Shown: positions 27,350 to 37,057, counted from the first letter of the stretch. The stretch: 64,000 bases of DNA from an uncultured bacterium (GCA_949292215.1 CASEYW010000008.1:1-64000), one strand, 5' to 3'. The notes: generated by a model not told the origin, from the letters alone. Translations and numbers: made by a program.

Positions 27350-27433
27350 TCAAAACCTCCTTTTGGAGAATACTATACGGGCTGACAGAAACAGATTCCT
27401 TCATTCTTTTCAGAAAAACAAGCACAATCTGAC

Positions 27434-27468
27434 AAAAAAAGCCGTATGCGCATTTCACGCACACGGCT
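27434..27468 (-). terminator. Rho-independent terminator after the isomerase/epimerase gene
   Basis: On the minus strand a stem AGCCGTGTGCG / CGCATACGGCT (one mismatch) with a short loop is followed by a run of seven T. It lies 25 bases past the stop at 27493 and upstream of the GH106-like gene. Confidence 0.8.
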
Positions 27469-27492
27469 GCAAAAACATTGAACACTCCCGGA

Positions 27493-28386
27493 TCATTCCG
27501 CCGGATTCGGAACAAAATTGTCGCCACGGCAGCGTTTGAGATAATTGAGACCGGCGACCTGTCCAGTCATCTCCAGTTCACCGCAATAGACGGGGTCATG
27601 CCAGCCTTCGATATCGATATTACCCACATATCCGGACTTGCGGAGTTCAGAAATGATGTCCGCCCAGTTGCTGTCGCCAAAGCCCGGCGTGCGATGCCAC
27701 ATAAATGGAACTTTGCCGAGATTGCCGTGCTTCGCAAGAAGATCCCTGCGGAACGTAAGATCCTTTCCGTGAATATGGAAAATACGCTTGCTCCATTCTG
27801 CAATCTGGGGCATCGGATCAATAAACTGGCACATCTGATGGCAGGGTTCCCACTCCAGTCCGATGTTCTCGGCGGGAACGGCTTCAAAAAGAAGTTCCCA
27901 GGCATCCGGGTTCAGTGCCATGTTGTAGGTCGTACTGTTCCAGTTACCGCCCATGTTGCAGTTTTCAAACGCAATCCGGACTCCTTTAGAGGCGGCAAAC
28001 TCCGTCATCGGAGTCCAGACCTCCTTGAAACGCTCAATGGATTCGGGGAGTTTTTTTCCGACAAGCGAACCGGTAAAACCTGTCACCAGATTCGTGCCGA
28101 ACAAATGTGCCGTTTCAATGGCGTGACGGAAACACTTTCTGGTCTCCTCCGCCAGTTCCGTATCCATCAGAGGATTGCCGAATACGGAGATGCTGGAAAT
28201 CTCAATGTCCTTTCCATCCAGTTCCGGCATGACCTTCTCCGCGACCTCCTCAGGAGAAACGCCCTGATAGCTGCCGGAAGGATAGGTCAGTGCAAAACAT
28301 TCAAATCCGTAGGGAATGATCTCCCGGATGTAACTGCCGGAATTCGCTCCGGCGCGAACCATGGTACCAATTCTGATGTTCTTCAT
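27493..28386 (-). CDS. Sugar phosphate isomerase/epimerase-like TIM-barrel protein
   Basis: A 297-residue protein of the xylose-isomerase-like TIM-barrel family (AP endonuclease 2 fold). Metal-ligand-like residues appear in order: Glu in IAFENCNMGG near 155, Glu/His in LEWEPCHQM near 193-197, His in FHIHGKDL near 218, and Glu in DIEGWHDP near 271. Such proteins isomerise or epimerise keto sugars, or act on inositols and oxidised glycosides. No signal peptide, so cytoplasmic. It lies between a GH106-like hydrolase and an Fe-S aldo-keto reductase, which supports a role in processing a released sugar. It ends in its own terminator. Confidence 0.85.
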   Translation of the reverse strand: MKNIRIGTMVRAGANSGSYIREIIPYGFECFALTYPSGSYQGVSPEEVAEKVMPELDGKDIEISSISVFGNPLMDTELAEETRKCFRHAIETAHLFGTNLVTGFTGSLVGKKLPESIERFKEVWTPMTEFAASKGVRIAFENCNMGGNWNSTTYNMALNPDAWELLFEAVPAENIGLEWEPCHQMCQFIDPMPQIAEWSKRIFHIHGKDLTFRRDLLAKHGNLGKVPFMWHRTPGFGDSNWADIISELRKSGYVGNIDIEGWHDPVYCGELEMTGQVAGLNYLKRCRGDNFVPNPAE

Positions 28387-28523
28387 ATATCTTCCTTCTT
28401 TCTTTCTGGTTGCTCTGGAAACATATCATTGCATTTCTTAAAAAAAAGGGGAAAATAAAATTTTTATCAGATTTCCCGTACTTTTCTTCTGCACTCCCGG
28501 CAAAAAAAGCCGGAAACACCTGC

Positions 28524-29666
28524 CTATGCACCAAAGATTTCCGCGGCACGCTTCATATTCCGAATCACCGGAACGGCAAATGGACACCGCTCTTCGCAAC
28601 TTCCGCACCCGACACATTCGGACGCATGATGCTTCAATGCACGGTAGTGATGCGCGGTTCCCGGAGGAACGCTCGTCTCATCCAGAAGAGCAATATCCAG
28701 ATATTTATTGACCGCGGCGACATCGATCTCCACCGGACAAGGCTGACAGTGACCGCAATAGACACAGGCACCGTGAAAATCATTCTGACGACTGCTCACC
28801 ACCGGCGCATAATCACGTTCCGCCTCGGAAAGAGAAAGATAGCCGACCGCCTCCTCCACCTGCGCCCGCGAACGGCAGCCGATCATCGTGCTGACCACCG
28901 CCGGACGTGTCAGCGCATAATGAATGCACTGACCCACTGTCAGCGGCTTTGCGAACGGAGTATGCTCCGGCGAGAGAAGTTTCCCTGCTCCCAGTGTCTT
29001 CATGACCGTGATCCCCACCCCACGCTGCTCGCAGACCCGATACAATTCCGCACGCTTCGGATCCATACCGGTCACGTTTCCGGAAGGATTCTCGATCATG
29101 GACATCAGATCGGCATTTGCCGGCATCATGTCGAATGCGGGATTGATACTGAACATCAGCAGATCCACAACGCCGCTCTCCGCAATCCGGCGCGCCGTCA
29201 CCGGATTATGGGAACTTGCACCAATCGCGCGGATCACCCCCTTCTCCTTCAACGAGTGAGCATATTCCAGAATCGGGCTGTCAAACACAGCGGAATAATC
29301 GTCCGGAGAATCTATGAAAAACAGCATTCCGAAATCAATATAATCGGTGTTCAGCGCCTTCAGGAGAGCTTCGAAATAACGTCTGCAGACTGCCGGGTCA
29401 CGGCTGATATCATACTGCTGATTCAAATCAACGGATCCGATGTGTCCCTGAATCATCATTTTGTCACGCCGCCCTGCAAGAGCCCGTCCGATGTTCCGGC
29501 GAACCTCCTCTCCCGGCATAAACAGATCCATAATGTTGATGCCGTTGTCCAGCGCCGCATGAATGGTTTCTTCGACGATCTCAAAGGGCTTGTTGTCAAG
29601 ATGTTCCGTCCCAAGCCCGATCACACTGGCGGACATCTCCGTTTTCCCGATTCTCCGATACTCCAT
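28524..29666 (-). CDS. Aldo-keto reductase-like protein with two 4Fe-4S motifs, catalytic tetrad altered
   Basis: A 380-residue protein: an aldo-keto reductase barrel (MEYRRIGKTEMSASVIGLGTE) followed by a ferredoxin-type end with CVYCGHCQPCP near 300 and CVGCGSCEERCP near 350, binding two clusters. Of the usual Asp-Tyr-Lys-His tetrad only Asp47 (NIMDLF) is kept. The Tyr region is shortened (FMPGEE), the Lys position reads His75 (MMIQGH for xxxATK), and the His of LYxLH reads Phe116 (FGMLFF). Simple NADPH carbonyl reduction is therefore doubtful; an electron-transfer role through the clusters is possible. AGGAGGA lies just before ATG 29666. It begins 21 bases after the deacetylase-like gene and is probably co-transcribed with it. 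Confidence 0.85.
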   Translation of the reverse strand: MEYRRIGKTEMSASVIGLGTEHLDNKPFEIVEETIHAALDNGINIMDLFMPGEEVRRNIGRALAGRRDKMMIQGHIGSVDLNQQYDISRDPAVCRRYFEALLKALNTDYIDFGMLFFIDSPDDYSAVFDSPILEYAHSLKEKGVIRAIGASSHNPVTARRIAESGVVDLLMFSINPAFDMMPANADLMSMIENPSGNVTGMDPKRAELYRVCEQRGVGITVMKTLGAGKLLSPEHTPFAKPLTVGQCIHYALTRPAVVSTMIGCRSRAQVEEAVGYLSLSEAERDYAPVVSSRQNDFHGACVYCGHCQPCPVEIDVAAVNKYLDIALLDETSVPPGTAHHYRALKHHASECVGCGSCEERCPFAVPVIRNMKRAAEIFGA

Positions 29667-29687
29667 GACTTCCTCCTGCTCTTCAAC

Positions 29688-31649
29688 TCACCGTTCCACC
29701 GGAACGAATTTCACATGTTCGAACAAACTGTTTCCTTCGGAAACGGATGCCATCTGGGTGGAAGGTGCCCGGTTCTTCGCCACCGGATACACCAGAATGA
29801 CACGATTCCGTCCGGCAAGACTTCGGAAAGGACACGGACGTTTGAACTCGTACGATTTCCCATTGATGAAAATCGCAGAAACCTGCTTGGCATTCCACTG
29901 ATTCAACAGGAGATTGCACTCTCTTGCCGAAGGCGTTTCAAATTCCATGACAAACGCGAATTCTCCGTTCTGCTTTTTTCGGAACTCCGCGGCTTCGCGG
30001 TTCCAGTTCCGATCCGGAGATGTCGGATTCAGAGCGGGCGCAGCCTGACTCTTTCCCGCGGATGCCGGATGCCATGTTTCAATGGCTTTCGTTCCGAAGT
30101 CTGCCAGCTTCGCCGAGGGCATGGAGAATTTCGCCAGCAGTTCCGGCGTCAGCGTCCCCGACGGCAGAGGACCGACCGCAAGAACGTTATCCCGCGGCGA
30201 ACCGGGAAGCGCCGAATCCCGATTCACCTTCATCACGGCATGGAGACGCTTCGGAACCCCGCCTTCAAGCAGATCCGCCTGAAGATAGAAATCATAATCC
30301 CCGGTCTGAAAACTGGACCGTGCATCCCTCTCCCCAAGGGGGAAGGAAGCGGAAATCTCTCCCTCCGAAACCGGCAGGAATCTTCGTTTGACACCGGTCT
30401 TCCATGCGGGAGGAAGACGCAGAATCAGGGAGATGTTTTCTATTTTCTTCTTCGGATCTCCCGGGACAAAAGAGAAGTCAAGCGCATTTTCCTTTTCCCG
30501 GAATGCCATCCGGACAGTTCCGGAAAGTTTCGAAAGCTTTGCCGGAGATGCGGATGCTCCACCGAAGCGGACAAGCTCCACTTCAACGGGCACCATACGT
30601 TTTGCATCATGGGGCAGAGCAAGCATTCCGTCGGCAGTCCGCAACGGTCTGGAATCCAGCGACGCGGAAAGCGGAGCGCCTTCGACTTTGACCGTCAGTG
30701 GAATGTTGTGTCCAAGCTCGGGCGCAGCGATTCTGGTAAGTTCAAACACGGCAGTCGTTCCTTCCACGCCTGTCTTCCGGATTCCGGTATGAAAGAATTG
30801 ATAACGGTACGCTAAATATTCATTTTCATTACAGTACCACCAATCCGGTTTGCCGGCGTGTTTCTGAAAAATGCCATCGAGTACTTTGAACCCCTCGTTG
30901 CTCTGCCAGGTATGCAGACCAAGCGTCAGATGAGGTCCGGTTTTCCACTGATTGCCGGCAATGGTTTTCAAGCCGCGGGCAAGGCGTTGTTCGAAAAGCG
31001 CGGGAGATGGATTGCTGTCGTTGATCCCGAAGAGAAACGACCCATACCAGAAAGCAGGATCCAGCCCGAACCGCTTTGCGACATCGCCCCATGGTTCCGG
31101 TCCGCCGAAATGGCCGCTGCGTTTCAGGACCTCCCCGATCAGGTGGGGGACATGGTCCTTGAAACGGGTCGAATAGGAGCAGTACGGCAGAACAAACGCC
31201 GTGACACAAGTGTTGTACACGGACTCCTCCTGCACACGGAGATCCAGAATCTGGCGGAAGATCCCGGACGGCAGAAGGCTCGGCAGATCCGGATGATCCA
31301 CCGTATGTGAACCGAGTGCAGAACCAAGTTTCAGGATTGATTCCGGAACGGTCCGGTCAACCCCTCGGTTATGAAAATGATACAGATAGAAATTTCCTTT
31401 GAATCCGCGTCCGGCGAGGGTCTGCGCCATCTTCAGGTGGCGGTTGTTGGTATCATCCCAGCGGGTGGAGAAGGCGATTTTTTTTCCGTCGGGGAGTTCC
31501 AGTTTCTTCAATTCCGCTTTCTGTGCCTCATCCGGTGTACGGAATTCAAGTTTCAGGGTCTGTTTGTACTCCGGCATTCCCAGAGGATTTTCCGCGCAGA
31601 GTCCCAGTGCGGCAAATCCGAGAACGGCGGATAGATAGAATTGTTTCAT
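29688..31649 (-). CDS. Secreted polysaccharide deacetylase-like protein
   Basis: A 653-residue exported protein. The signal peptide (MKQFYLSAVLGFAALGLCA) is probably cut after CA. Residues about 55-300 resemble the NodB deacetylase fold: STRWDDTN supplies the Asp pair and GSHTVDHPDL the metal-binding His-x-x-x-His. Deacetylation of a polysaccharide is the family role; the substrate is unknown. The rest is beta-rich, including a VPVEVELVRFGG region and a C-terminal galactose-binding-like part with VSAIFINGKSYEFKRP. ATG 31649 has GGAG eight bases upstream, ruling out the in-frame codon at 31694. It has its own promoter and leads into the Fe-S reductase 21 bases downstream. Confidence 0.82.
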   Translation of the reverse strand: MKQFYLSAVLGFAALGLCAENPLGMPEYKQTLKLEFRTPDEAQKAELKKLELPDGKKIAFSTRWDDTNNRHLKMAQTLAGRGFKGNFYLYHFHNRGVDRTVPESILKLGSALGSHTVDHPDLPSLLPSGIFRQILDLRVQEESVYNTCVTAFVLPYCSYSTRFKDHVPHLIGEVLKRSGHFGGPEPWGDVAKRFGLDPAFWYGSFLFGINDSNPSPALFEQRLARGLKTIAGNQWKTGPHLTLGLHTWQSNEGFKVLDGIFQKHAGKPDWWYCNENEYLAYRYQFFHTGIRKTGVEGTTAVFELTRIAAPELGHNIPLTVKVEGAPLSASLDSRPLRTADGMLALPHDAKRMVPVEVELVRFGGASASPAKLSKLSGTVRMAFREKENALDFSFVPGDPKKKIENISLILRLPPAWKTGVKRRFLPVSEGEISASFPLGERDARSSFQTGDYDFYLQADLLEGGVPKRLHAVMKVNRDSALPGSPRDNVLAVGPLPSGTLTPELLAKFSMPSAKLADFGTKAIETWHPASAGKSQAAPALNPTSPDRNWNREAAEFRKKQNGEFAFVMEFETPSARECNLLLNQWNAKQVSAIFINGKSYEFKRPCPFRSLAGRNRVILVYPVAKNRAPSTQMASVSEGNSLFEHVKFVPVER

Positions 31650-31684
31650 ACAGTCGCTCCTTCCCGATTGTCTGTTCTGAAGAA

Positions 31685-31713
31685 ATAAAAGCATGAAACA
31701 GCTTCTTTTTCAA
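31685..31713 (-). promoter_or_regulatory. Promoter of the deacetylase-like gene
   Basis: On the minus strand TTGAAA (31708-31713), a 17-base spacer and TTTTAT (31685-31690), 36 bases before ATG 31649. Confidence 0.45.
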
Positions 31714-31740
31714 GTTCGGAACAAAGAAAAGAGAGGGAAA

Positions 31741-32808
31741 TCAAGGGCAAAGTGCTGTTGATTCCCTCAGAATCAGACTTCCTTTCAAAGAGTGAGTCTT
31801 TCCCCGTTCGAACCCGGGATCCCCCTGGAGCTTTCCAACCAGAATGCGGGCGGCAAGCGCCCCCATCTCCTCGGCAGGAATCCGGAACGATGATACCGGA
31901 GGGATCGTCCGCTTGAGAAATGGAAGATCGTTGTAAGCAATAACGGAAAGCTGTTCGGGAATGGCGATTCCATGTTTATGCGCCTTGTAGAGGAGTTCCA
32001 TCACAAAGTCATCATAACAGATTACCGCAGTCACGCCGTGGCGGAAGAGCTCATCCGAGAAATCGGGTCCCTCCACGTAAAATGGATCGGAACCGTCATG
32101 GAGATCGAAATCCGCGCCATGCCAGGAATCCAGAAGAAATTGTCTGAAGTGGATCCGCACCGTCACGGGCTGAATTCCCAGCCGGCGGGCATGGTCGAGA
32201 AAACCATGATAGCGCTCTCTGGCGATGCAGTAAGGCTGCTCTTCTGTAAAACACGGAGAAACCAACGAGATTTTGCGGTGTCCGAGAGAATGCAGAGATT
32301 CCAGAATCTCCCGAATCCCCTCGTGTTCGTCGACAATGACTGAAGTTCCCCCCGGTCCGGCAACTCCATTCATGCAGACATATGGAACTCCCGACTTCTC
32401 CACTTCCGCGAGCGTCTTCGGATCATGAACATCCGGGATCAGGAGTCCCGCCACTTTCCATGGCGGCATCGTATAGTTCTGAAGCGGCGGCATAACCCGG
32501 CAGAAGGTGTAGTTGACCTCGTAGCCGTGATCGCGCAGAAACAGGGTTGCCTTGTCGACCATCTGTTCGACTGTAAACCCGGTACTCATGCTCGTGCGGC
32601 TGTAAAACAGGATTGCAACCTGCTTGTTCTTCCGCAGCTTCATCGACTGAAACACCGGATTGGCACGATATCCGCATTTTTCGACATGATCCAGAATCCG
32701 CTTGCGGAGTTCATCCGGAATCGTAAAGTTCTTGCTGCATCCATTCAGGACGCGGCTGATGGTGGAGGGCGCAACTCCCAGTTCCCGCGCCATATCCTTC
32801 AGAGTCAT
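31741..32808 (-). CDS. LacI-family transcriptional regulator
   Basis: A 355-residue repressor-type regulator. The N-terminal helix-turn-helix (MTLKDMARELGVAPSTISRVLN) and hinge are followed by a periplasmic-binding-protein-like sugar sensor (VAILFYSRTS, then GTSVIVDEHEGI and SVIAYNDLPFLKRTIPPVSS). The usual ~340 residues. ATG 32808 is chosen because the helix-turn-helix starts there; an in-frame codon at 32856 adds unrelated residues. It sits between the deacetylase-like gene and the prepilin/hydrolase pair, all on the same strand, and a perfect palindrome overlaps the hydrolase promoter at 36923. It probably controls this locus in response to a sugar; which sugar is unknown. Confidence 0.92.
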   Translation of the reverse strand: MTLKDMARELGVAPSTISRVLNGCSKNFTIPDELRKRILDHVEKCGYRANPVFQSMKLRKNKQVAILFYSRTSMSTGFTVEQMVDKATLFLRDHGYEVNYTFCRVMPPLQNYTMPPWKVAGLLIPDVHDPKTLAEVEKSGVPYVCMNGVAGPGGTSVIVDEHEGIREILESLHSLGHRKISLVSPCFTEEQPYCIARERYHGFLDHARRLGIQPVTVRIHFRQFLLDSWHGADFDLHDGSDPFYVEGPDFSDELFRHGVTAVICYDDFVMELLYKAHKHGIAIPEQLSVIAYNDLPFLKRTIPPVSSFRIPAEEMGALAARILVGKLQGDPGFERGKTHSLKGSLILRESTALCP

Positions 32809-32828
32809 GTCATATCCCGTTTTTGCTG

Positions 32829-32856
32829 AATATATCCCGGAAAAAACTTTTTTCAA
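32829..32856 (-). promoter_or_regulatory. Promoter of the LacI regulator with overlapping palindrome
   Basis: TTGAAA (32851-32856), 16-base spacer, TATATT (32829-32834), minus strand. A 15-bp palindrome GAAAAAA-C-TTTTTTC (32840-32854) overlaps the -35 box and spacer and could be an autoregulatory site, or a chance A/T palindrome. Confidence 0.45.
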
Positions 32857-32877
32857 CCATCGTTGCGGAAAGAACCT

Positions 32878-33621
32878 TCAGCGTCCCTCATCGGTGGTTC
32901 CGTACTGATAGAAGTTTTTGTTCGGCTCCATATTTTTGTTCAACGGGACCTGATTCCATTTGAGATATCCGACATTGCCCGCGATGTATACCGCATTGAT
33001 CCCGTTGCCGTGCCGCGGAAAGACGGCTCCATTGTAAATGTTGTTGCGGTTCCATTCCGCACCCCAGAAAAATGGAGCTGACGTTTCCTTGTAGATATCC
33101 GTAAACATGGACCGGGTGGTCGGGGAAATGATCCGGGAGATTTTCCGGGGCTGAATGGTGGGATTCCAGGAGGAGTCATATCCGTTCCATTTACCGCGGC
33201 TCAGGGCGGAAACGGAGATTCCCTGCCAGTACCCCATCTTTCCCCAGGCGCTCTCCGAACCGTCTGCGCTTGTCTGTCCCCAGCGGGCTTTCAGAGTATA
33301 CGCTTCTCCAGGACAGTCATAGACTCCCCGCGGACGCATTTTCCGGTAATCGAAAATACATTCATCGCTGATCGCAACCCCCGGATTGCTGTACAGCATG
33401 ATCTGTCGGAAATATTTCAGCTCCGTCATAAAAAATTCGTTGTTGTCCGCAGTATAGCTGATTACGAAGAGAGCGAGCTGCTTTTGATTACTGGAGCAGG
33501 AAACTGTCATTGCCCTTGTTCTCGCGGAACTCAGCGCCGGCAGAAGCAGTGCCGCCAGAATCGCGATCACGGCAATGGTCACGAGGAGCTCAATCAGCGT
33601 AAAAGTCCGTCCTTGTTTCAT
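32878..33621 (-). CDS. Prepilin-like (type II/IV pseudopilin) protein, H-X9-DG type with altered motif
   Basis: A 247-residue protein with a class III prepilin leader: [20 protein letters not shown], cleavage after G before FTLIE, followed by a hydrophobic helix. The C-terminus carries the H-X9-DG hallmark of the large PVC-group DUF1559-like family, but as His-X9-Ala-Gly ([12 protein letters not shown]), so the Asp is lost. These proteins are numerous in Lentisphaerae and Planctomycetes and probably form or decorate extracellular fibres; their function is not settled. ATG 33621 has AAGGA seven bases upstream. It begins 32 bases after the clan-A hydrolase stop and is probably in its operon. 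Confidence 0.85.
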   Translation of the reverse strand: MKQGRTFTLIELLVTIAVIAILAALLLPALSSARTRAMTVSCSSNQKQLALFVISYTADNNEFFMTELKYFRQIMLYSNPGVAISDECIFDYRKMRPRGVYDCPGEAYTLKARWGQTSADGSESAWGKMGYWQGISVSALSRGKWNGYDSSWNPTIQPRKISRIISPTTRSMFTDIYKETSAPFFWGAEWNRNNIYNGAVFPRHGNGINAVYIAGNVGYLKWNQVPLNKNMEPNKNFYQYGTTDEGR

Positions 33622-33653
33622 TTTCAAAGTCCTTTCCCTCTTTGGTTCCACTT

Positions 33654-36600
33654 TCACTGAATTGATTTGACCAGTTCATAGAGCAAAACGCATCCGTTTC
33701 CCGTGGTGTTATTATCCGCAACGAATGTAATCCGATCGGAGTCCCGTCGAAAGGGAACTTCAAACAGGCGCGTTCCATCCGACGAGCATGCGAAGAGACG
33801 GTATGTATTTTTTGTCCGCAGTTCAATCAACGCCCGGTTTCTCCGAAGCAGCCGGTTTGCCATTCCCGCATGCTCCAGAATGGAAAAGGAAGAATCCCGG
33901 AAAACGGCGCCATCGCTTTTTAGGTCTGTCAGGTGCATCAGGAAAATCCGTCCGCTCACCTTCAATGGATGGCGGTCAAGCGATGCCGCAAAAAAAGCTG
34001 CAAAAACGTCTCCATTCCGCACGGAGAGGAAATTGCCGGAAAGAGCCTGTCCCCTCTTCATCAGCAGAGCTTCACAAAACGGGGTTATGACCTGGAAATT
34101 TCCCTCTTTCCGGTTCAAAATCACTTCTCCCGTCTCGCTTTTGCTGATTCCGTTCCGGAGGTCGGCGGCATCCGCTGGAATCGTACCGGCCTCTGCGAGT
34201 TTCCTCAGGGCATCCTGATCATGTTTCATCCGGATCACAGTAGCGGCATTTTCCACGTTTTCTTCCGGCAGAGCCAGAAAAATGCCAGGGGCTTTCCTTC
34301 CGGGCATGCGTCTTCCGATTTTTGTAATCAAAGCAATTGAGCGGCCAGCAATACGAACTCCTTTCGGAGTCCCGGAAACGAAAGAAGGAGCCGTCCGGAC
34401 ATCTCCGCGCAGGAACATCAAAGCGCCAGCCCGAACCGCCAGTTTCATCACCGGATTTGCATGAAAATCAAACGCTCCCAACGGCTTCGGAATCTCTGGA
34501 TCTGCCGCATGCGAATAACAGAACTGCCAGAGACCGCTGTAATCCTGAAGCGCGGAATAAGCGGCAGCGAGAAAAGGTCCCTCGAAATTCTGAGGATTCG
34601 GATAACAGTAGCCCCACTCGGTTATAGTCATCGGACGCCCGAACACCCGGACATGGAACACATCTCCGATTCCACCCGCATTCGCCGCGATCGCCGAAAC
34701 CGGATTTGTATAGGAGGGAAGTTTCCATGAATTTTTCCCGATAAACACCGGATGCCCCCAGTAGAAATGCGTATCGACATAATCAAAGGAAGCGCGAGTC
34801 TCCCCTGCGGCATCGGCATAGTTCTGATCGGAAAGAGGAATCCGGACCCCGAATGCGCCCAGACGTTTTTTCAGGTCCGAGAAAAATTCTTTTCCGGTCT
34901 CTTCCAGAAATGCCTCCCGGTGTTTCTCCCACGCATCTTTCCCGGAGAGGTTGTGCCGTTCCAAATAACGCCGGAACGCCGATTCCACCGTCGGACGGAC
35001 CCGGTCGTTCATTCGATTCACCAGCATCGGAAGGGTCCCTTCATTGATCAGATTGACACTGATGAATACGGGATCATCCTTCCATGCGATTCCCGTATAA
35101 GGATTGACATGACCGAAGAGCTTTTCCGCGAACTCCAGGAACACCTTCCGTACTTTCGGATCGAAATAGCAGAGCGTTTTATATTCCCGTGTCATCTTCG
35201 CAAGAGAAACCTTTTCCATGCTTCCCACCTGAGCGATGGTCAGCAGATCAAGTGTAATGTAAATTCCCCGTTTCTTCGCTTCCGCGACAAGAAAATCAAG
35301 CCGGTCCATCTTCTCCGGATCGAACGTTCCCGTTCTGTTCTCATTTCTGGTCAGAAGATAGTCGAAATGATGCAGGCGGATCGAATTACAGCCCATGGAG
35401 GCAAAATCGTCGAGCATTCCGCAAACAGCCTTTTTCTCCATGAAGATCGCCTCCATGCAGATGTTCGCGCCCCAGAATCGGACCGGAATCCCGGGACGTT
35501 TTTCAAATTCAAAATGATCCCCATCTGTTTTCACGAATCCGTATTTTCCGGCGGGAGCATCCAGCAGAAAGGAGAGATCGGCAACGCTTCCCCGGAGAGT
35601 CCGGAATCCGGAATTCAGCGGGACCCACTCTCTGCCCGGTCGGATAACAACAGCTTCGGAGGTCCGTTTTTCCAGTTCCCGGTTGGTCACTGTCGCCGCA
35701 AGAACCATCCAGACCTGATTCAGCGATGTAAATTCCAAACGAGCGACCGTCTTCGTCGGATCCAGCGCAATTCTGGTGGCATAAAGCCCGATGACGGAAG
35801 AATCATTCCGGCTCTTCCAGACAACAGGAGCTTCCGGAAGATCGGAGGCGCCCCAGAAATTTCCGGTATGGATTCCGCATTTGAGTATGAATTCCGTCCG
35901 GGAACCATCAGAATAGAGGACTGTCACTTTTCCGGATGGCTTCCCCTTCTCCGGCGCCCAGGCGAGTCCGTTCAGCAGAAAAAGAGAGCTGCCGGAACAT
36001 TCCGGCACTCTGACCGCCGCGTGTTTCAGAAAATACGGACGTGCTCCGCCGCACATCGCCAGGCATGATTTTCCATGGTTTTTTCCGGGATCTATGATAT
36101 CAAATGAGATTCCGGCGAACTCCCGGACTCCCGGAACCATCGCACGCAGATCATTGCCGGGACCTTGATCGGTCCATCCGCCGGAATGATCGTCCGCGAT
36201 CTCATCGCGAAATCCCATGTTTGCCGCGGTCCTCAGGTCGATCATCCGTGAGACATACGGCGTATAGAGCAGATGAAGATTCAATTTTGCGGAACGGACC
36301 ATTCCCCAGCTGTTCGGGAAGCGGAGACGCACTTCTGTTCCCCAGCGGAGCGGTGCAATCGTCAGATGAAACCGTCCCCGGATTTTCAACTGTCCATTTC
36401 GCAGATTCAGAATCAGTTCATCCTCTCCTTTGGAAGAGAATTCCTGCTGTTTGGCGGAGGGGAAAACGACTTTCCCGTTGAAAACCGCCGGATTCGCCGT
36501 ATATTCACGGTTCGAAATCAATGTCGTCCAGGCAAGGATGGAGGTTGGAACAGCTGCATCCGATTTCAGTTCCAGCTGCAGATGAATCTCATTGCGGGAG

Positions 36601-36887
36601 ACCGTTCTGACTGTCTCAATATACTGGAACTGAGAGTCATCGGAAATCCGCCATTTCCCATAACGGCGAAGCCCCTGCGGAGTCTCCTCGCCGCCCTCGC
36701 CCGGAAATGAAACACTTGCCGGTTTCGAGGTCTGAGCAACGGCAGTCTTCCAGTCCCGACTCCAGTAGGCGACTCCGAATTTCTGTTTCTCCACCTGGAA
36801 TATTCCCTGTTCCGAACGGATAATTCCTCCATTTATTTGCAATAATGGAATCACAATCAAAAATGGGATCAACGTGAATCGTAACAT
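33654..36887 (-). CDS. Large secreted clan-A glycoside hydrolase (GH5/GH42-like barrel)
   Basis: A 1077-residue exported protein. A signal peptide ([16 protein letters not shown]) is followed by a beta-rich N-terminal part (to about 440), a TIM barrel at about 450-800 and a beta-rich C-terminus. In the barrel [11 protein letters not shown] is typical of GH5/GH42-like enzymes. The likely acid/base is Glu616 (NLINEG) and the nucleophile Glu757 (ITEWGY), 141 residues apart as expected for clan GH-A. The substrate is unknown. GGAAAG precedes ATG 36887. It is the first gene of its unit, under a perfect sigma-70 promoter with an overlapping operator-like palindrome, so it is probably the main regulated enzyme of the locus. 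Confidence 0.85.
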   Translation of the reverse strand: MLRFTLIPFLIVIPLLQINGGIIRSEQGIFQVEKQKFGVAYWSRDWKTAVAQTSKPASVSFPGEGGEETPQGLRRYGKWRISDDSQFQYIETVRTVSRNEIHLQLELKSDAAVPTSILAWTTLISNREYTANPAVFNGKVVFPSAKQQEFSSKGEDELILNLRNGQLKIRGRFHLTIAPLRWGTEVRLRFPNSWGMVRSAKLNLHLLYTPYVSRMIDLRTAANMGFRDEIADDHSGGWTDQGPGNDLRAMVPGVREFAGISFDIIDPGKNHGKSCLAMCGGARPYFLKHAAVRVPECSGSSLFLLNGLAWAPEKGKPSGKVTVLYSDGSRTEFILKCGIHTGNFWGASDLPEAPVVWKSRNDSSVIGLYATRIALDPTKTVARLEFTSLNQVWMVLAATVTNRELEKRTSEAVVIRPGREWVPLNSGFRTLRGSVADLSFLLDAPAGKYGFVKTDGDHFEFEKRPGIPVRFWGANICMEAIFMEKKAVCGMLDDFASMGCNSIRLHHFDYLLTRNENRTGTFDPEKMDRLDFLVAEAKKRGIYITLDLLTIAQVGSMEKVSLAKMTREYKTLCYFDPKVRKVFLEFAEKLFGHVNPYTGIAWKDDPVFISVNLINEGTLPMLVNRMNDRVRPTVESAFRRYLERHNLSGKDAWEKHREAFLEETGKEFFSDLKKRLGAFGVRIPLSDQNYADAAGETRASFDYVDTHFYWGHPVFIGKNSWKLPSYTNPVSAIAANAGGIGDVFHVRVFGRPMTITEWGYCYPNPQNFEGPFLAAAYSALQDYSGLWQFCYSHAADPEIPKPLGAFDFHANPVMKLAVRAGALMFLRGDVRTAPSFVSGTPKGVRIAGRSIALITKIGRRMPGRKAPGIFLALPEENVENAATVIRMKHDQDALRKLAEAGTIPADAADLRNGISKSETGEVILNRKEGNFQVITPFCEALLMKRGQALSGNFLSVRNGDVFAAFFAASLDRHPLKVSGRIFLMHLTDLKSDGAVFRDSSFSILEHAGMANRLLRRNRALIELRTKNTYRLFACSSDGTRLFEVPFRRDSDRITFVADNNTTGNGCVLLYELVKSIQ

Positions 36888-36922
36888 TATCGTTTCTTTC
36901 CTGTTTTTTCTCTATCTCACGT

Positions 36923-36941
36923 AACGAAAACAGTTTTCGTT
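36923..36941. promoter_or_regulatory. Operator-like 19-bp perfect palindrome
   Basis: AACGAAAAC-A-GTTTTCGTT (9+1+9), directly downstream of the -10 box of the hydrolase promoter, where a bound LacI-type repressor would block transcription. The LacI regulator at 31741-32808 is the obvious candidate, but binding is not shown. Confidence 0.7.
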
Positions 36942-36950
36942 GCCATTTAA

Positions 36951-36979
36951 ATTATAGCAGAAAAGAGAAATTTTGTCAA
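36951..36979 (-). promoter_or_regulatory. Consensus sigma-70 promoter of the clan-A hydrolase operon
   Basis: Perfect TTGACA (36974-36979), 17-base spacer and perfect TATAAT (36951-36956) on the minus strand, followed 9 bases later by the palindrome. Strong promoters of this kind normally need a repressor. Confidence 0.8.
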
Positions 36980-37024
36980 GAGGGAAAGAGAGAAAACAGG
37001 AAAGATTTTTCTCCGGTAGGCTTG

Positions 37025-37057
37025 TAAAAAACCCCGTCCGGAGAGAGCCGGACGGGG
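37025..37057 (-). terminator. Rho-independent terminator of the MoxR/VWA operon
   Basis: A perfect 10-bp GC-rich stem (CCCCGTCCGG/CCGGACGGGG) with a 6-base loop, followed on the minus strand by TTTTTT. It lies just past the VWA gene stop at 37078. Confidence 0.9.

Noticed and set aside
28410..30815. 801-residue plus-strand open frame opposite the reductase and deacetylase-like genes
   Set aside because: Opposite two genes with clear motifs; no recognisable family and composition typical of a shadow.
31800..31825. tRNA T-loop-like GTTCGAACC
   Set aside because: It lies inside the LacI coding sequence and no acceptor stem or anticodon arm surrounds it.
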